From NCBI GenBank assembly GCA_030068075.1, contig CM057827.1, forward strand, positions 69,578,500 to 69,642,499: a DNA stretch of 64,000 nt, read 5' to 3'. The position numbers and the translations under genes are program-made. The notes under the pieces are model-generated. The model saw only the letters and a program-made list of their open reading frames with translations, did not search any database and was not told the origin of the DNA. Below, one piece after another: positions 10,237 to 21,400 of the stretch; the first letter of the stretch is position 1, and every line of letters begins with the position of its first letter. The stretch is from Paguma larvata (taxonomy: Eukaryota; Chordata; Mammalia; Carnivora; Viverridae).

Positions 10237-11576
10237 AGTCATTTTCTTTTCTATCACTGATTCTTGAGCAATCTTTTTGAGTATCTGCTAAGTAATTTAT
10301 GAATTACCACTTTATTTCTCATTACTCTTTTCCTTATGACTCCCCATTCATCCCATGCCTTAAAGCCCACATCTTTGTGTTTCGAATCATTTCTTATCAT
10401 CCCCGTCATTCCTGACTGCAATAAACAAAGCTCTACGTATGCATTGTCTTCACGGTGCACATTCGGTTATTCTTTGGCTGTTTTTTTGTCATCTTCTGGT
10501 TGGACAATCACACAACTCTAAAACAGGAAGAATGAAGTCCTGGAAGAGTAAGGGAAAATATAACCGATCTTGAGGCCAGCAGGGTTTTCTGGGGACTTTA
10601 TAGGACTGAGTCCCAACTCTTCCTCAATTACTAAAGTATTTAGCAGTATAGACATCTCATTTTCCCTATGAGATGTTTTGCCTTTAGAAAGCACAGGATA
10701 AGCTTCCTTCCTTCGGTGGGGCTGAGAATCTCAGGATGCTCGTATAAGGCTACAACGCTGGCTTTATTCTACCAATAGAAATAATGTAGGTGATGTTCCT
10801 GGTCCCCGGAAACTTACTGTGAAAGGTAATAAGAAAAGACATTCCATCCTAGACGTTGGTTATAAAGAGGGGAGAATGATCCAAAGACTGCCAGGAGGGG
10901 ATACCATAAGGAGGAAGGATTTTAATGGAAGGCTATCCCAGGAGATTATCCTGTTTGTAATTTATGAAAAGACTCCCTTTGAGCTTCAACTTCCAATCTG
11001 AGATACAAGGAAGCAATGCTAAAAACTCTGCTTTCCCACTTTGTCCTATTCTGACTCCTATAGGAAATAGAGCCTGAAGCAAGGATTATGGTGGTAACAG
11101 GTTATTTGGGAGATGCAAGCCCAGGTCAATCACATTGAGAAAAACGAATGGAGTCAAGGAAAGATGCAACACCATGTGATATGTGATATTATCACAGACA
11201 GCCATACGTCACAAGTTGCTAAGGCAAGTTGCTCAGCAACCTCGGTCACCCAGGCGCTTCTCAACAATTGCAAGGGGTGTCTCAGATCATCTGGCCCCAG
11301 ACAATAAGGACTAAGGCACAAAATTTTCCTGCAGAGAGGCCCAAGAAGCAGTTATCCACAGGGAATAATATCCCAGAATAAGTGGGAATATCAGTTCTTC
11401 CTTCTCAGTTTTTCTTCAAAAATAGATTCCTTGAGCCCAAATTACGACCCCCATGCTATCTCCATAAATTTTTTACTCTGTTCTTCCAAAATACAGAGAA
11501 GCCAAAACTCTTTCTCTGTCCAGCCCCATAAGGGACCCTCACGATGACCTTGCTCACTAGAACTTACCACACCTGA
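10237..11576. other. No recognisable gene or repeat (about 1.3 kb)
   Basis: Anonymous sequence. Open frames are short and overlap on both strands, without splice sites, Kozak context or family motifs. Confidence 0.4.
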
Positions 11577-11760
11577 GGGCGCCTGGGTGGCTCAGTCGGT
11601 TGAGCACCAGACTCTTGATTTCAGCTCAGGTCATAATCTCACAGTTTGTGAGAGGGAGCCCCACGTCAGGCTCTGCAGTGGCAGCACAGAGACTGCTTGG
11701 GATCCTCACTCTCTCTCTCTCTCAAAATAAATAAAAATGAGAAAAATAAATAAATAAAAT
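11577..11760 (+). mobile_element. Felid SINE (forward)
   Basis: 'GGGCGCCTGGGTGGCTCAG' head with a shortened CT-rich body and an A-rich tail of repeated AATAAATAAA units. Confidence 0.9.
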
Positions 11761-12240
11761 AACTAACTACACCTGGACCCACCACCTAGTAGTAATTTGC
11801 ATCCGCTAATTAGGCAGGAATGGAGCTTGGCCTCTGTGCCCTGATGATCTCCCCTGAACAAGAGAACCCCAGGACCCCAAACACAGGAGCATACATCCGT
11901 GTCAGAGCACCAGGTGCAGGGAACTTGGATGAAAGGTTAGAAGCAGAATCCGTAGGGCTACAAACCCTTCCCTTCTCTGGTCCAGTTCCGCTTTCTCTCT
12001 CAGATCTACTCTCACATTCTCCCCGCTTCAATCTCTATAGACTTCCCACTTGAGATCTTTTCCAAATTCAGGCCTCCCAAGGAAAATAGTCGGGAGGAGG
12101 ATATACCAGCATCGCACGCTCTGTGTGCTACGAAGCCTAGAGAGAAGGGTTTTCCTATGTTCTTGTGCGAAAGGCGGAAGCAGCAATTTTCTTACTAGAT
12201 GAGGAGCTGAGTAAATGGTTTCTGAGGGTTTTACGAACAC
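11761..12240. other. No recognisable gene or repeat
   Basis: Anonymous sequence; nothing supported. Confidence 0.4.
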
Positions 12241-15200
12241 TGTTCATTACATTAAGGAAATTTCTTTCCATTTTGGTCTGCTAAAAGGATATCTTTGTTA
12301 TCATTAGTGGATGTTGAATTTCATTAATTGCTTTTCTGTTTATTGACATAACTATATGACTTTTCTCTTAGATCTGTTTTGTGGCAAATTACATTAATCG
12401 ATCTTTCTAAGGTTCAGTGAGACCTGCATTTTTTGTGTAAACCTAACTTGCTTGTGGTATATTGACCTTTTTATATATTGTTGGGCGAATTTCAAGAGTT
12501 CATACTTGGGGCAGAGTTTTTGTGTCTATGAATCATGAATGAGATTCACCTGCAAATTTCATTTCTTATTCTGTTATTTGTATGGAGGCTTTGCCAGCCT
12601 TATAAAGTGAGATGGGTAATGTTCCTTCTTTACCTCTTTTCTGGAAGAGTTCGTATAGATTAAAAGTTTTCCTTCATTGAATTTTAGTGAAAATTAATAG
12701 TAAAGCATCTACATCAGTTCTCTATGTGGAAAATTGCTAATTGCTGAGGTAATTTCTTTTTCTTTTTTATTTATATTTATTAATTTTTTTAAAATTTACA
12801 CCCAAGTTAGTTAGCATGTAGTGCAACAACGATTTCAAGAGTAGATTCCTTAAAGCCCCTTACCCATTTAGCTCCTTCCCCCTCCCACAATCCCTCCTGT
12901 AACCCTCTGTTTGTTCTCCATATTTAAGAATCTCTTATGTTTTTGTCCCCCTCCCTGTTTTTATGTTATTTTTGCTTCCCTTCCCTCATGTTCATTTGCT
13001 TTGTACCTTAAAGTCCTCATATGAGTAAAGTTATATGATATTTGTCTTTCTCTGACTAATTTCACTTAGCATGATACCGTCTAGTTCCATCCACGTAGTT
13101 GCAAATGGCAATTTCATTCTTTTTGATTGCTGAGTAATACTCCATTGTATATATACACCACATCTTCTTAATTCAGTCATCCACCAACGGACATTTGGGC
13201 TCTTTTCATACTTTGGCTATTGTTGATACTGCTGCTATCAACATTGGGGTGCATGTGTCCCTTCAAAACAGCATACCTGTATCCCTTGGATAAATACCTA
13301 ATAGTTGCTGATGCGATTTCTTTGCCAGTTCCAAGATTACCTAAATTTGCAATTTCTTCTTGAATAGGGATTAGACAGTGATATTTCTACTTTGTCTGAA
13401 ATTTAAATTTGTTAGCATAAAGTTATTTTTATAATATTCTTGGATTATCTCTTAATGACCTGCAGCATTTGTAAATAATACTCCCTTTTTAGTTCATAAT
13501 TTTAAATATTTGCTCCTTCTCTCTTTTATCCTTGATTAGTTTCTCCTGAGGTTTGTCTATTTTATTAACCTTTGCAAATAATTAATCTTCGCTTTACTAA
13601 ACCTCCCTATTGTATATTTGCCTGTGATTTCATTAACTTCTGCTTTATTCCTCCTACTTCATTGATTTTTTCACTTACTATTTTCTAATTTCTTCAGATG
13701 TGTAATTTCAGTTTTTTGTAATATGTGAGTTTTAAGACTATACGTTTTCCACTTGCTTTAGTTGCCTTCCACAATTTTTATTAAGAACTGCTATTGTTAT
13801 TATTCAATTCAAAACATTTTTTCTTTTTAAACTTTGACTTGTGGGTTATTTAAAAGTATGAGGTGTTTTTTCTAATATTATAAGGATTTTTGCAGCTGCC
13901 ATTTTATTGATTTCTAGCTTAATTATGTTGTGGCCAGAAAATAATCCACAGATTTATGTTTTTGGAATTTCTCAAAATTTTCTTTATGGTCAGTATATGA
14001 CCAATTTTGGCAAGTGTTTTCTCCATACTTATAAAAACCATATATTCTGCACTGGGGTGGGTGCAGTGGTTCCAAATATGTATATTAGGTCCAATTTGTT
14101 CATTGTTTTGTTTAAATAATTCTTACTGATTTTTTTGGTGGGGGGGAGATCTATTTATGGTACCAATTCCTGAGACTATTTATCTCCCTTGGAGTTCTTT
14201 CTGATTTTATTTTATATATTTTCTAGCCATATAATCAAACGCATTAAATTTTAAATCATTATGTCTTCCTGATGCACATAACCTGTTTTTTGATGAACCT
14301 GTTGGTGAAACAGCCCTATTTATTTTTACAGATGCTTTTGACTTAAAGTCGATTTTGTCCGGTATGAATACACCTATAATGGTTTTCTATGGTTACTATA
14401 AATGGTGTTATTCGTTTCCTTTCTTTTCCTTTCAACTTTTTAAACCTGTCTATTGCACAGAACACATATTTATATTTCGTTTTCATAGCTGATCTGGTAT
14501 TCTTTCGACTTTTGACGGGAGCATTCCACATGTTTACATTGAATGTAGTCATTGGTATATTCTTTTAAATCTACTTTGTATTTGTCCCCAACTACTCTAT
14601 GTTTTTTCCCTCTTCTTTCCAACCTTTTCTAGGATAGATTACTTTTTACCTTTCCTTTTTTCCCTTCTACTAATTTGAAAAACATATACACTTCAAAATA
14701 TGTATACGTATTTATTCAAAATATACATATTTGTATTATTTTAGTGATTACATAAAAGTACATTATGTTTCCTTAACTTATCAAAGACTAAACTTAATCA
14801 GGTTTACCCTCCTCCCTGAAAAATAAAAGAAATGTAGGAACTTTGATCTCATTTACCCTCTCCCAACATTTTTGCATTTTAACTCCAGCCTGTTTTTTAA
14901 GCAGTATTAGAAACTGTGATTATCATTTTATATAGACGATGTTCATTTTCCTTTAATAGTTTCTAGTAACTAGATTCATTTTGGGTTCTTTTACATATTG
15001 TACTCTAATAACTTCTTCTGATATTTCTTCTAGCTAGTAATTCTCTTTTCTGTTGTCTTCTGTCTGTAGGCCAAACCATCCATTTAATTTTTAATTTTGT
15101 TATTGCATTTTTTACTTTTTCAAGTCCTTTTTATCAAATCTGTTATGACGCTTCATACATTCCTGTCCTCCACAATTATTTTTAAGTGTGTATATGATGT

Positions 15201-15380
15201 GTGCCAGATAATCTCGAGTACTTGCTGACCTATTCCTGCTAAGTGTTATTTCTGCTGACTCTTCTTTGTGGTGTCATGTTTTCTTGTGTTCTTTGGCATT
15301 TTGATTACTTGCAGCTTGCCACTTCTAAGAAGATGTTGGGGGAGGGTAGAGGATGGCAGGATTTCCAAGGCCTAGAGTAA
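12241..15380 (-). mobile_element. Ancient L1M ORF2 region (reverse), interrupted by a younger L1 end
   Basis: AT-rich sequence that in reverse follows the order of mammalian L1 ORF2. Blocks include 'CTTTTTATATATTGTTGGGC' (about 12468), 'TCTGGAAGAGTTCGTATAG' (about 12640), 'ATTATGTTGTGGCCAGAAAA' (about 13921), 'TATTAGGTCCAATTTG' (about 14084) and 'CATTGAATGTAGTCATTGG' (about 14537). It is highly decayed. A younger L1 3' end at about 12770-13312 splits it. Outer limits are uncertain. Confidence 0.65.
12770..13312 (-). mobile_element. Younger L1 3' end (reverse), nested in L1M
   Basis: Matches in reverse the L1 3' region seen elsewhere in the window: 'CTAGTTCCATCCACGTAG', 'CTCCATTGTATATATACACC' and 'CAACATTGGGGTGCATGTG'. 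Homology to the ancient ORF2 resumes on both sides, so it is a nested insertion. Confidence 0.8.
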
Positions 15381-15394
15381 AAATGACTCCTTCG

Positions 15395-15600
15395 GCACCT
15401 GTGTGGCTCAGTCACTTAAGCATCCAACTTCAGCTCAGGTCATGATCTCACCTTTCAAGGGTTCAAGCCCTGCATCAGGCTCTATGCTGATAGCTCAAAG
15501 CCGGGAGCCTGCTTTAGATTCTGTGTCTCCTTCTCTCTCTTCCCCTCCCCTGCTCCCATTCTGTCTCTCTCTCTCTCAAAAATAAACATTTAAAAAAAAA
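15395..15600 (+). mobile_element. Felid SINE (forward)
   Basis: 'GGCACCTGTGTGGCTCAG' head to poly-A. 'AATGACTCCTTC' before and 'AATGTCTCCTTC' after are an imperfect target-site duplication. Confidence 0.92.
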
Positions 15601-16519
15601 TGTCTCCTTCAGAGAGGATTTGCGATTGTTTCTGCATGGTTCCTGGGGCATTTCCCTTCAAAACCACCAGAAAATCAAGACCACAGGTGTTAGATCCTGT
15701 CTGTCTTGTCAATGAGAATCTAGTCTGTAAATCTTCAGGAAGGTCGGCCTTTGGTCACGACTTCTCAGGGTCTGGTTGTTTTTCCCTTCCTGCTGTTTCT
15801 CTACTTCATTCAGTACCAAGGCTGTCTTCTCTGGTGGGGACAGATTTCATTCCACTTTACCTTTGTGCTAAAGGAGAGCCTATGGGACATCAGATTCAAG
15901 TGAGGGAGTTTTTTACTTGACTCTCCATATTGCTTAGACCCATGGCCTTGACTTTTATCCCTCTTGCCACAAGAAATCCCCCAAACTAGGGGTCAAATTG
16001 TTGAAATGGCAAACACCTTCAGGGCAAAACATGCTTTGTGTTGCCTTGACTTCTGCTTGCCTTTCCAGGTTTCAGAATTAAATCCAAAATTTAACCGGAG
16101 AGTTTTCCAATGTCTTCTCAGTTCACCAGTCCTTTAAAAGGTTTTTCTCCCCTAATTTTTTTTCATGCAGACAGTTAGACTAACTACCTGGCCCACTAAA
16201 GCTAAAGATAGAAATCGGCATATTACTTTTGTATTTATTCAAGTAACCTGATTCATTTTCTCCTGTAATGGCCACAATTATAACTATTTTCCCAAGACAT
16301 TGCCCTATCTTTTTGGCAGTTATTCTTTACCTCACAAAATCATAGAAAATCGTTCAATGACTACATTTTAGTGGACTCCTCTCCTGGTCACATGTAGAAA
16401 AACTACTTAATCTCAGTGAAAAATATCCAAATTTGTCACAGATTGGTTTTCTTCGGGGCATGGTTTCTATAAATCCAATCTGGTGTGTAAACTCCTTCCT
16501 GATATCCTTTTCCTGAATT
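15601..16519. other. No recognisable gene or repeat
   Basis: Anonymous sequence; a 106-codon open frame near 15600-15920 has no recognisable domain or splice context and is not called a gene. Confidence 0.45.
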
Positions 16520-16539
16520 TTGAAAATCCTCTTTGCCTG

Positions 16540-17242
16540 GAGAACTGTGTGGAGGTTCCTCAAAAAAATGAAAATAGATTTACCCTATGACCCAGCAATA
16601 GCACTGTTAGGAATCTACCCAAGAGACACAGGACTGCTGATGCACAGGGGCACATGTACCCCGATGTTCATAGCAGCACTTTCAACAATAGTCAAATCAT
16701 GGAAAGAGACTAAGTGTTCATCAACTGATGAATGGATAAAGAAGATGTGGTGTATATATATATACAGTGGACTACTATGCAGCAATGAGAAAGAATGAAA
16801 TCTGGCCATGTGTGGCAACATGGATGGAATTGGAGGATATTATGCTAAATGAAATAAGTCAGGCAGAGAAAGACAGATGCCATATGTTCCCACGCATAGG
16901 TAGGCTTTGGGAGACCTAACAGAAAACCAGGGGGGAGGGGAAGAGGGGAAGGAAGGGAAAAAAAAAAAGCCATAGGTAGGCTTTGGGAGACCTAACAGAA
17001 AACCAGGGGGGAGGGGAAGAGGGGAAGGAAGGGAAAAAAAAAAAAAAGCCACCAAAAGGAAGGAAGACATAACATGGGAGACTCTCAAAGACTAAGAACA
17101 AACTGAGGGGAGAGGGGGGTATGGGAGGGGGGAGAGTGGGTGATGGGCACAGAGGAGGGCACTTGTTGGGATTATCATGGGGTGTTATATGGAAACCAAA
17201 TTGACAATAAATTATTCAAAAAAAGAAAAGAAAAGAAAAGAA
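16540..17242 (+). mobile_element. 5'-truncated L1 with ORF2 C-terminus and 3' UTR
   Basis: The frame at about 16540-16798 encodes the L1 ORF2 C-terminal region (motifs DPAIALLGIYPRDTG and MFIAALSTI). It is followed by the 'ATGGATGGAATTGGAGG' block and a purine-rich 3' UTR ending 'GACAATAAATTATTC' with an (A/G)-rich tail. 'GAAAATCC' at about 16520 and 17240 may be the target-site duplication. The 3' UTR holds a tandem G-rich duplication. Not mobile: most of ORF2 and all of ORF1 are missing. Confidence 0.88.
16895..17049 (+). repeat. Tandem duplication of a G-rich L1 3' UTR segment
   Basis: About 76 bases beginning 'CATAGGTAGGCTTTGGGAG' occur twice back to back (16895-16970 and 16971-17049). 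Each copy carries 'GGGGGGAGGGGAAGAGGGG' followed by GGAAGGG and poly-A, a pattern able to form G-quadruplexes on the plus strand. Confidence 0.9.
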
Positions 17243-18048
17243 AATCCCCTTGGCTACATGGAGGGGAATCCTGTACCACTTAGAGGAAACTGTAAGTATC
17301 CAACAGGACTTCTCCATCTCAAATCATTATTTGATAGGCCATAGAATGATGGAAAAAGAAAGAGAAAGACCTGAGAAACCAGCTAAGGGAAGTGTTCTGA
17401 CCCAGCAGGTAAGGGATCAAGGCTGGAGCAAGGGAAGGGATGAAAATTCCCCCACCCATCCCCTGATCCTCACAAGGAGAGTTTACCCTCATGGTCCTCC
17501 TCCAAAATTGCTTGCACCTGATGGAAACCCTGGCCCTGTCTGGTGGTGTATAGGCACTAGGGATGAGAGACAAGGATATAACATTACTGTGGTAATGACA
17601 ATGGCAGGGCAAGAACCAGAGAGTCCTTGATGAGCCAGGATCCTAGAGATCTTCGTCTTTCTTAGTAGGTTTCCCAACAAAAAGAGAAACAGTTCAGTGT
17701 TCCAGTATCATTTTTTAGAATGTTTATATGACATGACACAACAATTCTACCACTGGGAGTTAAAAACAGAACCCAAAACACACACACACACACACACACA
17801 CGCAAGAATACATACACAGGCTACAATAAGCAATAAACTTTGAGAATAAAGATATTACCCTCAATTTTCTTTCATGTTGTCAAAAATTAGAAATGGCCTA
17901 AATAACAAAGTGAGGAATGATTAACTATCATAACTCCACATGATGGAGTATGGTATAAATGTAAATAGGATTTTTAGGAACCCTATAGAAAACCAGGTTT
18001 AAAACATTAACTGATTATTGCATACTCTCCCAAAAAAGAAAAGCATTA
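17243..18048. other. No recognisable gene; contains a (CA)n tract
   Basis: Anonymous sequence apart from a (CA)n microsatellite at about 17779-17801. A 126-codon open frame at 17250-17630 resembles no family I know and lacks supporting signals. Confidence 0.45.
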
Positions 18049-18049
18049 A

Positions 18050-18270
18050 TGGACATCTGGGTGGCTCAGCTGGCTGAGTGCCTGACTTTTGATTTCAGCG
18101 CAGGTCATGGTTTTCTCATGGTTTGTGAGATCTAGCCCCACATCGGGCTCTACACTACTGGTGCAGAGTCTGCTTGGGATTCTCTCTCGCTTTCTCTCTG
18201 CTCCTCTCCTGCTCATGCTCTCTCCCTGTCTCTGTCTCTCTCTCAAAAATAAATAAACATTTTAAAAAAG
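18050..18270 (+). mobile_element. Felid SINE (forward)
   Basis: Head 'CATCTGGGTGGCTCAGCTGG', CT-rich body and 'CAAAAATAAATAAACATTTT' tail. Confidence 0.9.
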
Positions 18271-18409
18271 AAAACCATTAAAATATCAAGATAACACTAT
18301 ATATTTGACTGGCAACAATTCAGAAGAATAACAATATTCAGTATAAGCATAGGTGTAGAGAATTACAAATGTCCTAATATTGAGTATATAAATTTGTACA
18401 ATCTTTTTG

Positions 18410-19471
18410 TAATGTTTATTTATTTTTGAAAGGGAGACAGAGACAGACAGAATGCAAGCAGAGAGGGGCAGAGAGAAAGGGAGACACAGAATCTGAAGCA
18501 GGCTCCAGGCCCTGAGCTGTCAGCACAGAGCCTAACACGGGGCTAAAACTCATGAACCACAAGATCATGACTGTTGGGAGCCGTTTTGGGCTCACAGGTT
18601 GAGACCCCTCCCTGCGTGGGAAAGGTTGAAGCAAAAGCTCCCGCCAGCCAAACTGGCGCCTAGTTTGACCTCTTTCTAAATAACCTTTCAGGCCTGGATT
18701 TCTTGAATTGCTTTCGTTGGCCTAAGGGACATAATGCTCTTTGGTTTTATGGCACATGGAAAAGGGGACCTGGTCTTGATGGATAAAATCTGTGTAAGAG
18801 TAACCTGGCCAGAAGTAACCTCAAGGTTGCCTCTTGGGGATAGGTTACACAAATTGAGGCATAGGCCCCAAGACTCCTTGAACCAAATTAGATTTTCCCT
18901 GCAGGTATCGCTCCCCTCAGCCCCACCATAAAACCTCAAGGCACATCTCCGTAAAACTTCTCTCAGAATTAACATACTGATGGGAAAGATTGTAAAGAGA
19001 CTTAGGACCTTCCCCAAGGTTAGCCTCGCCCAAAAGTCAGAAGCACTGTTTATCAGCAGCAAATATTGAGCGCCTCCCTGAGGTTAACATTTCGTAAATC
19101 ATTTTGTAATTCTCATCCCCACGCTCCCTTATACCATAAATCTATAGATGACTACATGGTCTTGTGACAACAATGTATGTTGTAAAGAATGCCTTGTCAC
19201 TGATGTAATGTCACTCGCTACCTTTAAAAATAAAGACACTGAGACCAGCAAAGCAGAGATGCCAGAATAGACACCAGAATGGCAGAGATGCCAGAATTGC
19301 CAGGGCTGCCTGCTTGGTCATCAGATTCCATCTCACTCGTGGCTCTCTCACTTCATTTCGCCTGACCGTCCGTCCTTCGTGGACCCCTAGATTCGCCGGA
19401 ACAAGGAACGACTCCGGCACATGACCTGAGCCGAAGTTGGACACCTAACCAACTGAGCCACCCAGGCACCC
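18410..19471 (-). mobile_element. Felid SINE (reverse) split by a solo LTR
   Basis: The SINE occupies 18410-18571 and 19420-19471. Joined across the LTR the two parts make one ordinary element. 'TACAATCTTTTT' at about 18397 and 19474 is the SINE's own target-site duplication. Confidence 0.92.
18572..19419 (+). mobile_element. Solo LTR of an endogenous retrovirus, class II-like
   Basis: An 848-base insert begins TGTTGGGAGCCG and ends CTCCGGCA, the TG...CA ends of a retroviral LTR. It is flanked by perfect 6-base copies of CATGAC (18566-18571 and 19420-19425). A polyadenylation signal AATAAA lies at 19229-19234. No internal retroviral genes are present, so it is a solo LTR left by recombination between two LTRs. 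A 6-base duplication and the TGTTGGGAGCC start suit class II (betaretrovirus/IAP-like) elements; that class assignment is inference. Confidence 0.88.
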
Positions 19472-19479
19472 TCTACAAT

Positions 19480-19578
19480 CTTTTTTTTAAAGCAGCTCCA
19501 TGCCCAACGTGGGGCTTGAACTTACGACCCTGAGATTGAGAGTCAATGCTCTACTGACTGAGCCAGCCAGGCGTCCCT
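19480..19578 (-). mobile_element. tRNA-head SINE fragment (reverse)
   Basis: Short related element containing only the tRNA-like half ('GTGGGGCTTGAACTTACGAC' to 'GAGCCAGCCAGGCGTCCC'). It lacks the CT-rich body. 'TACAATCT' flanks it on both sides. Confidence 0.8.
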
Positions 19579-20099
19579 GTACAATCTATTTAGATAGCAA
19601 TTGTTAATATGTACAGTAAGTTAAAAAATACAACTAAGCTTTAAACAATTCCATATTATGTATTCATCCTTGAAAAATGGAACATGTCCATAAAGGTTGT
19701 TCACTACTATGTTATAATTACTAGCAAAAAAAAAAAGAAAGAAAGAAAGAAAAGAAAAAAGAAAGAAAGGAAATTAGGAGCAACCTTAGTATAAAACAAA
19801 AGGAGAAACATTAAATAATTGTGGTAAATTCATATGTCACATGCAACAGACAAAATAGAAGCAGCCAATAAAATGATGAGTAATATTTCCTGATAGCCAC
19901 ATATGACTAAGTAAAAAAAGCAGATTAGAAAATCTCATGTGTAGGAGAATGATGACACCAAGATGGAAATATAGGTTGTTCCTGACTTTGTTTTCCCCCA
20001 CAAGACAAACAATCACTAACTATTCATGACAAGACACCACTAAGAAAATCCTAGAACATGAAGTACCCGCCCTGTACAACAGAGACCAAGATAGATCAC
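19579..20099. other. Anonymous AT-rich sequence with a GAAA microsatellite
   Basis: Nothing coding is recognised. A poly-A/(GAAA)n tract lies at about 19724-19769. Confidence 0.5.
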
Positions 20100-20242
20100 A
20101 GTAGAAGGATAATGTATGTCAGCTAAATTTATTTTTGATAATCTTTTCACAGTATATGTAAGTCAAGTCATTATGCTGTATACCTTGAATTAATACAGTG
20201 CTGTATATCAATTATATCTCAATAAAACCGGGGGGGGGGGGG
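20100..20242 (+). mobile_element. Old L1 3' end with poly-G run
   Basis: 'ATTATGCTGTATACCTTGAA' and 'ATATCTCAATAAAAC' are typical of old L1 3' UTR ends. It terminates in about 13 G residues at 20230-20242. Confidence 0.6.
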
Positions 20243-20424
20243 AATCCTAGGTTTAGCATTATTCTTTTTTTTATTTTGCTAAATATCCACATTTGCATAG
20301 GAAAAAAAAAACTATTAAAACATACACCAAGTCATTGGTGGTTGTAACTGGTTGGTGAATATCAGGTGATATTAATTTTTTTCTTAATTTGGCTTATTTG
20401 GAGCTCCTTGAATTATTTTCTTGT

Positions 20425-20665
20425 CTATTTTGAAGATGGAGGAAGGGGCCATGAGCAAAGGCATGTACTGTCAAAGCTGGAAGAAGGAAAAAAATAGACG
20501 CCCCTAGGCCCTCGGGGCAGAGCCCTGCTGACACTTTGCCTTCAGGCCCACATTTCTGGATTCCAGCCTCCAGAACTGGGAGAGTGTATATTTCTCTTGT
20601 TTGAAGCCATCAAATTGGTGATCATTTGTTGCAGTGGCCATAGAAAACTAATCCAGCACTTTATC
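20425..20665 (+). mobile_element. Probable MaLR (MLT1-type) LTR fragment
   Basis: The block order 'GCCCTGCTGACACTTTGCC', 'CCAGCCTCCAGAACTGGGAG', 'TTGTTTGAAGCCATC', 'AGAAAACTAATCCAG' resembles the 3' part of mammalian MaLR LTRs. Diverged; the family was called by eye. Confidence 0.5.
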
Positions 20666-20929
20666 TGGAAGTGTGCATTTGAAAATCACGTCCCCTGGGC
20701 TAGATGTATCAGAAAAAGCCAGCTTCTCTCAGGGGAGTCAATAGAGACAGACACCTTAGTAGGACAGTCACTCCCGTGGTTACTGGCTACTTTTTGTGAG
20801 AGAATGGTGGCCATTTCTCCAGGGATCTGCAGCCCCACCCCAGGGATTCTCCCAGGAGAGCCAAGCTCTGGCTCATAGCTGTGTGAAAGCCTGCACAAGC
20901 CCAGGCATCTGCTCTGAAGTTACCTGTCA

Positions 20930-21400
20930 TAATAAAGCTCTGTGGGCAGGGGCTAGGTCTGGGTCAAACTGTGAAAATACTCAAGGCCAGGGCTGGGCCC
21001 CAGGACTGCTCCTGATCACCTACACGGCTCCCTAACAGAGACTGCCCAGGCCAGCATAGCAGGAAGGGCAGGCCCTGGAAAAAGCCAGCTCACTCCTTCC
21101 TCTCTCTGCCCACAGGGGGCTCCAGGGGCCCCTGACATGTAACAGCGCGGTCCAGGGCTTTGTCTCCTTTGGATGAAAAATGGAACACTTCCAGGTCATC
21201 AAGATCCTGAGCTTCCTACCCTGGAAAAAGAGATCAGTAAAACCAGGGACTCAAAAAAGTCCCCTCTGTGACTGAGCGTTGTCTGTGGGGAAGAGTCCGG
21301 ATCTCCCTGCATGGAGGCTGCCACGGTCTTAGTAAATATCCGTTTCTAGAATGAAATGATTGATTTCTCCTTTATTTATTCAATGATCACCGGGTAGCAG
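20930..21400 (+). pseudogene. Granzyme last-exon relic (intron 4 end, exon 5, 3' UTR)
   Basis: An acceptor-like 'CTCTCTGCCCACAG' ends at 21115, followed by 21116-21240, which aligns with granzyme exon 5. It gives a damaged catalytic-serine region (the GDSGGP codons have lost two bases and gained an Arg), then residues equivalent to C-N-x-x-V-Q-G-x-V-S-x-G and a 'CTACCCTGGAAAAAG' end matching the L-P-W-x-K region. The upstream 190 bases resemble intron 4 of genes 2 and 4 ('CCCCAGGAC', 'CCTAACAGA'). The downstream text 'GGAGGCTGCCA...TTCTCCTTTATT' resembles their 3' UTR. Stops and frameshifts make it dead. No exons 1-4 were found upstream. It lies 6 kb before gene 1 on the same strand. Confidence 0.82.

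Noticed and set aside
17250..17630. A 126-residue plus-strand frame
   Set aside because: No domain, signal peptide, splice context or copy elsewhere; length is within chance for the local composition.
18572..19419. A complete provirus
   Set aside because: Only one LTR lies between the duplicated CATGAC sites and no retroviral genes are present.
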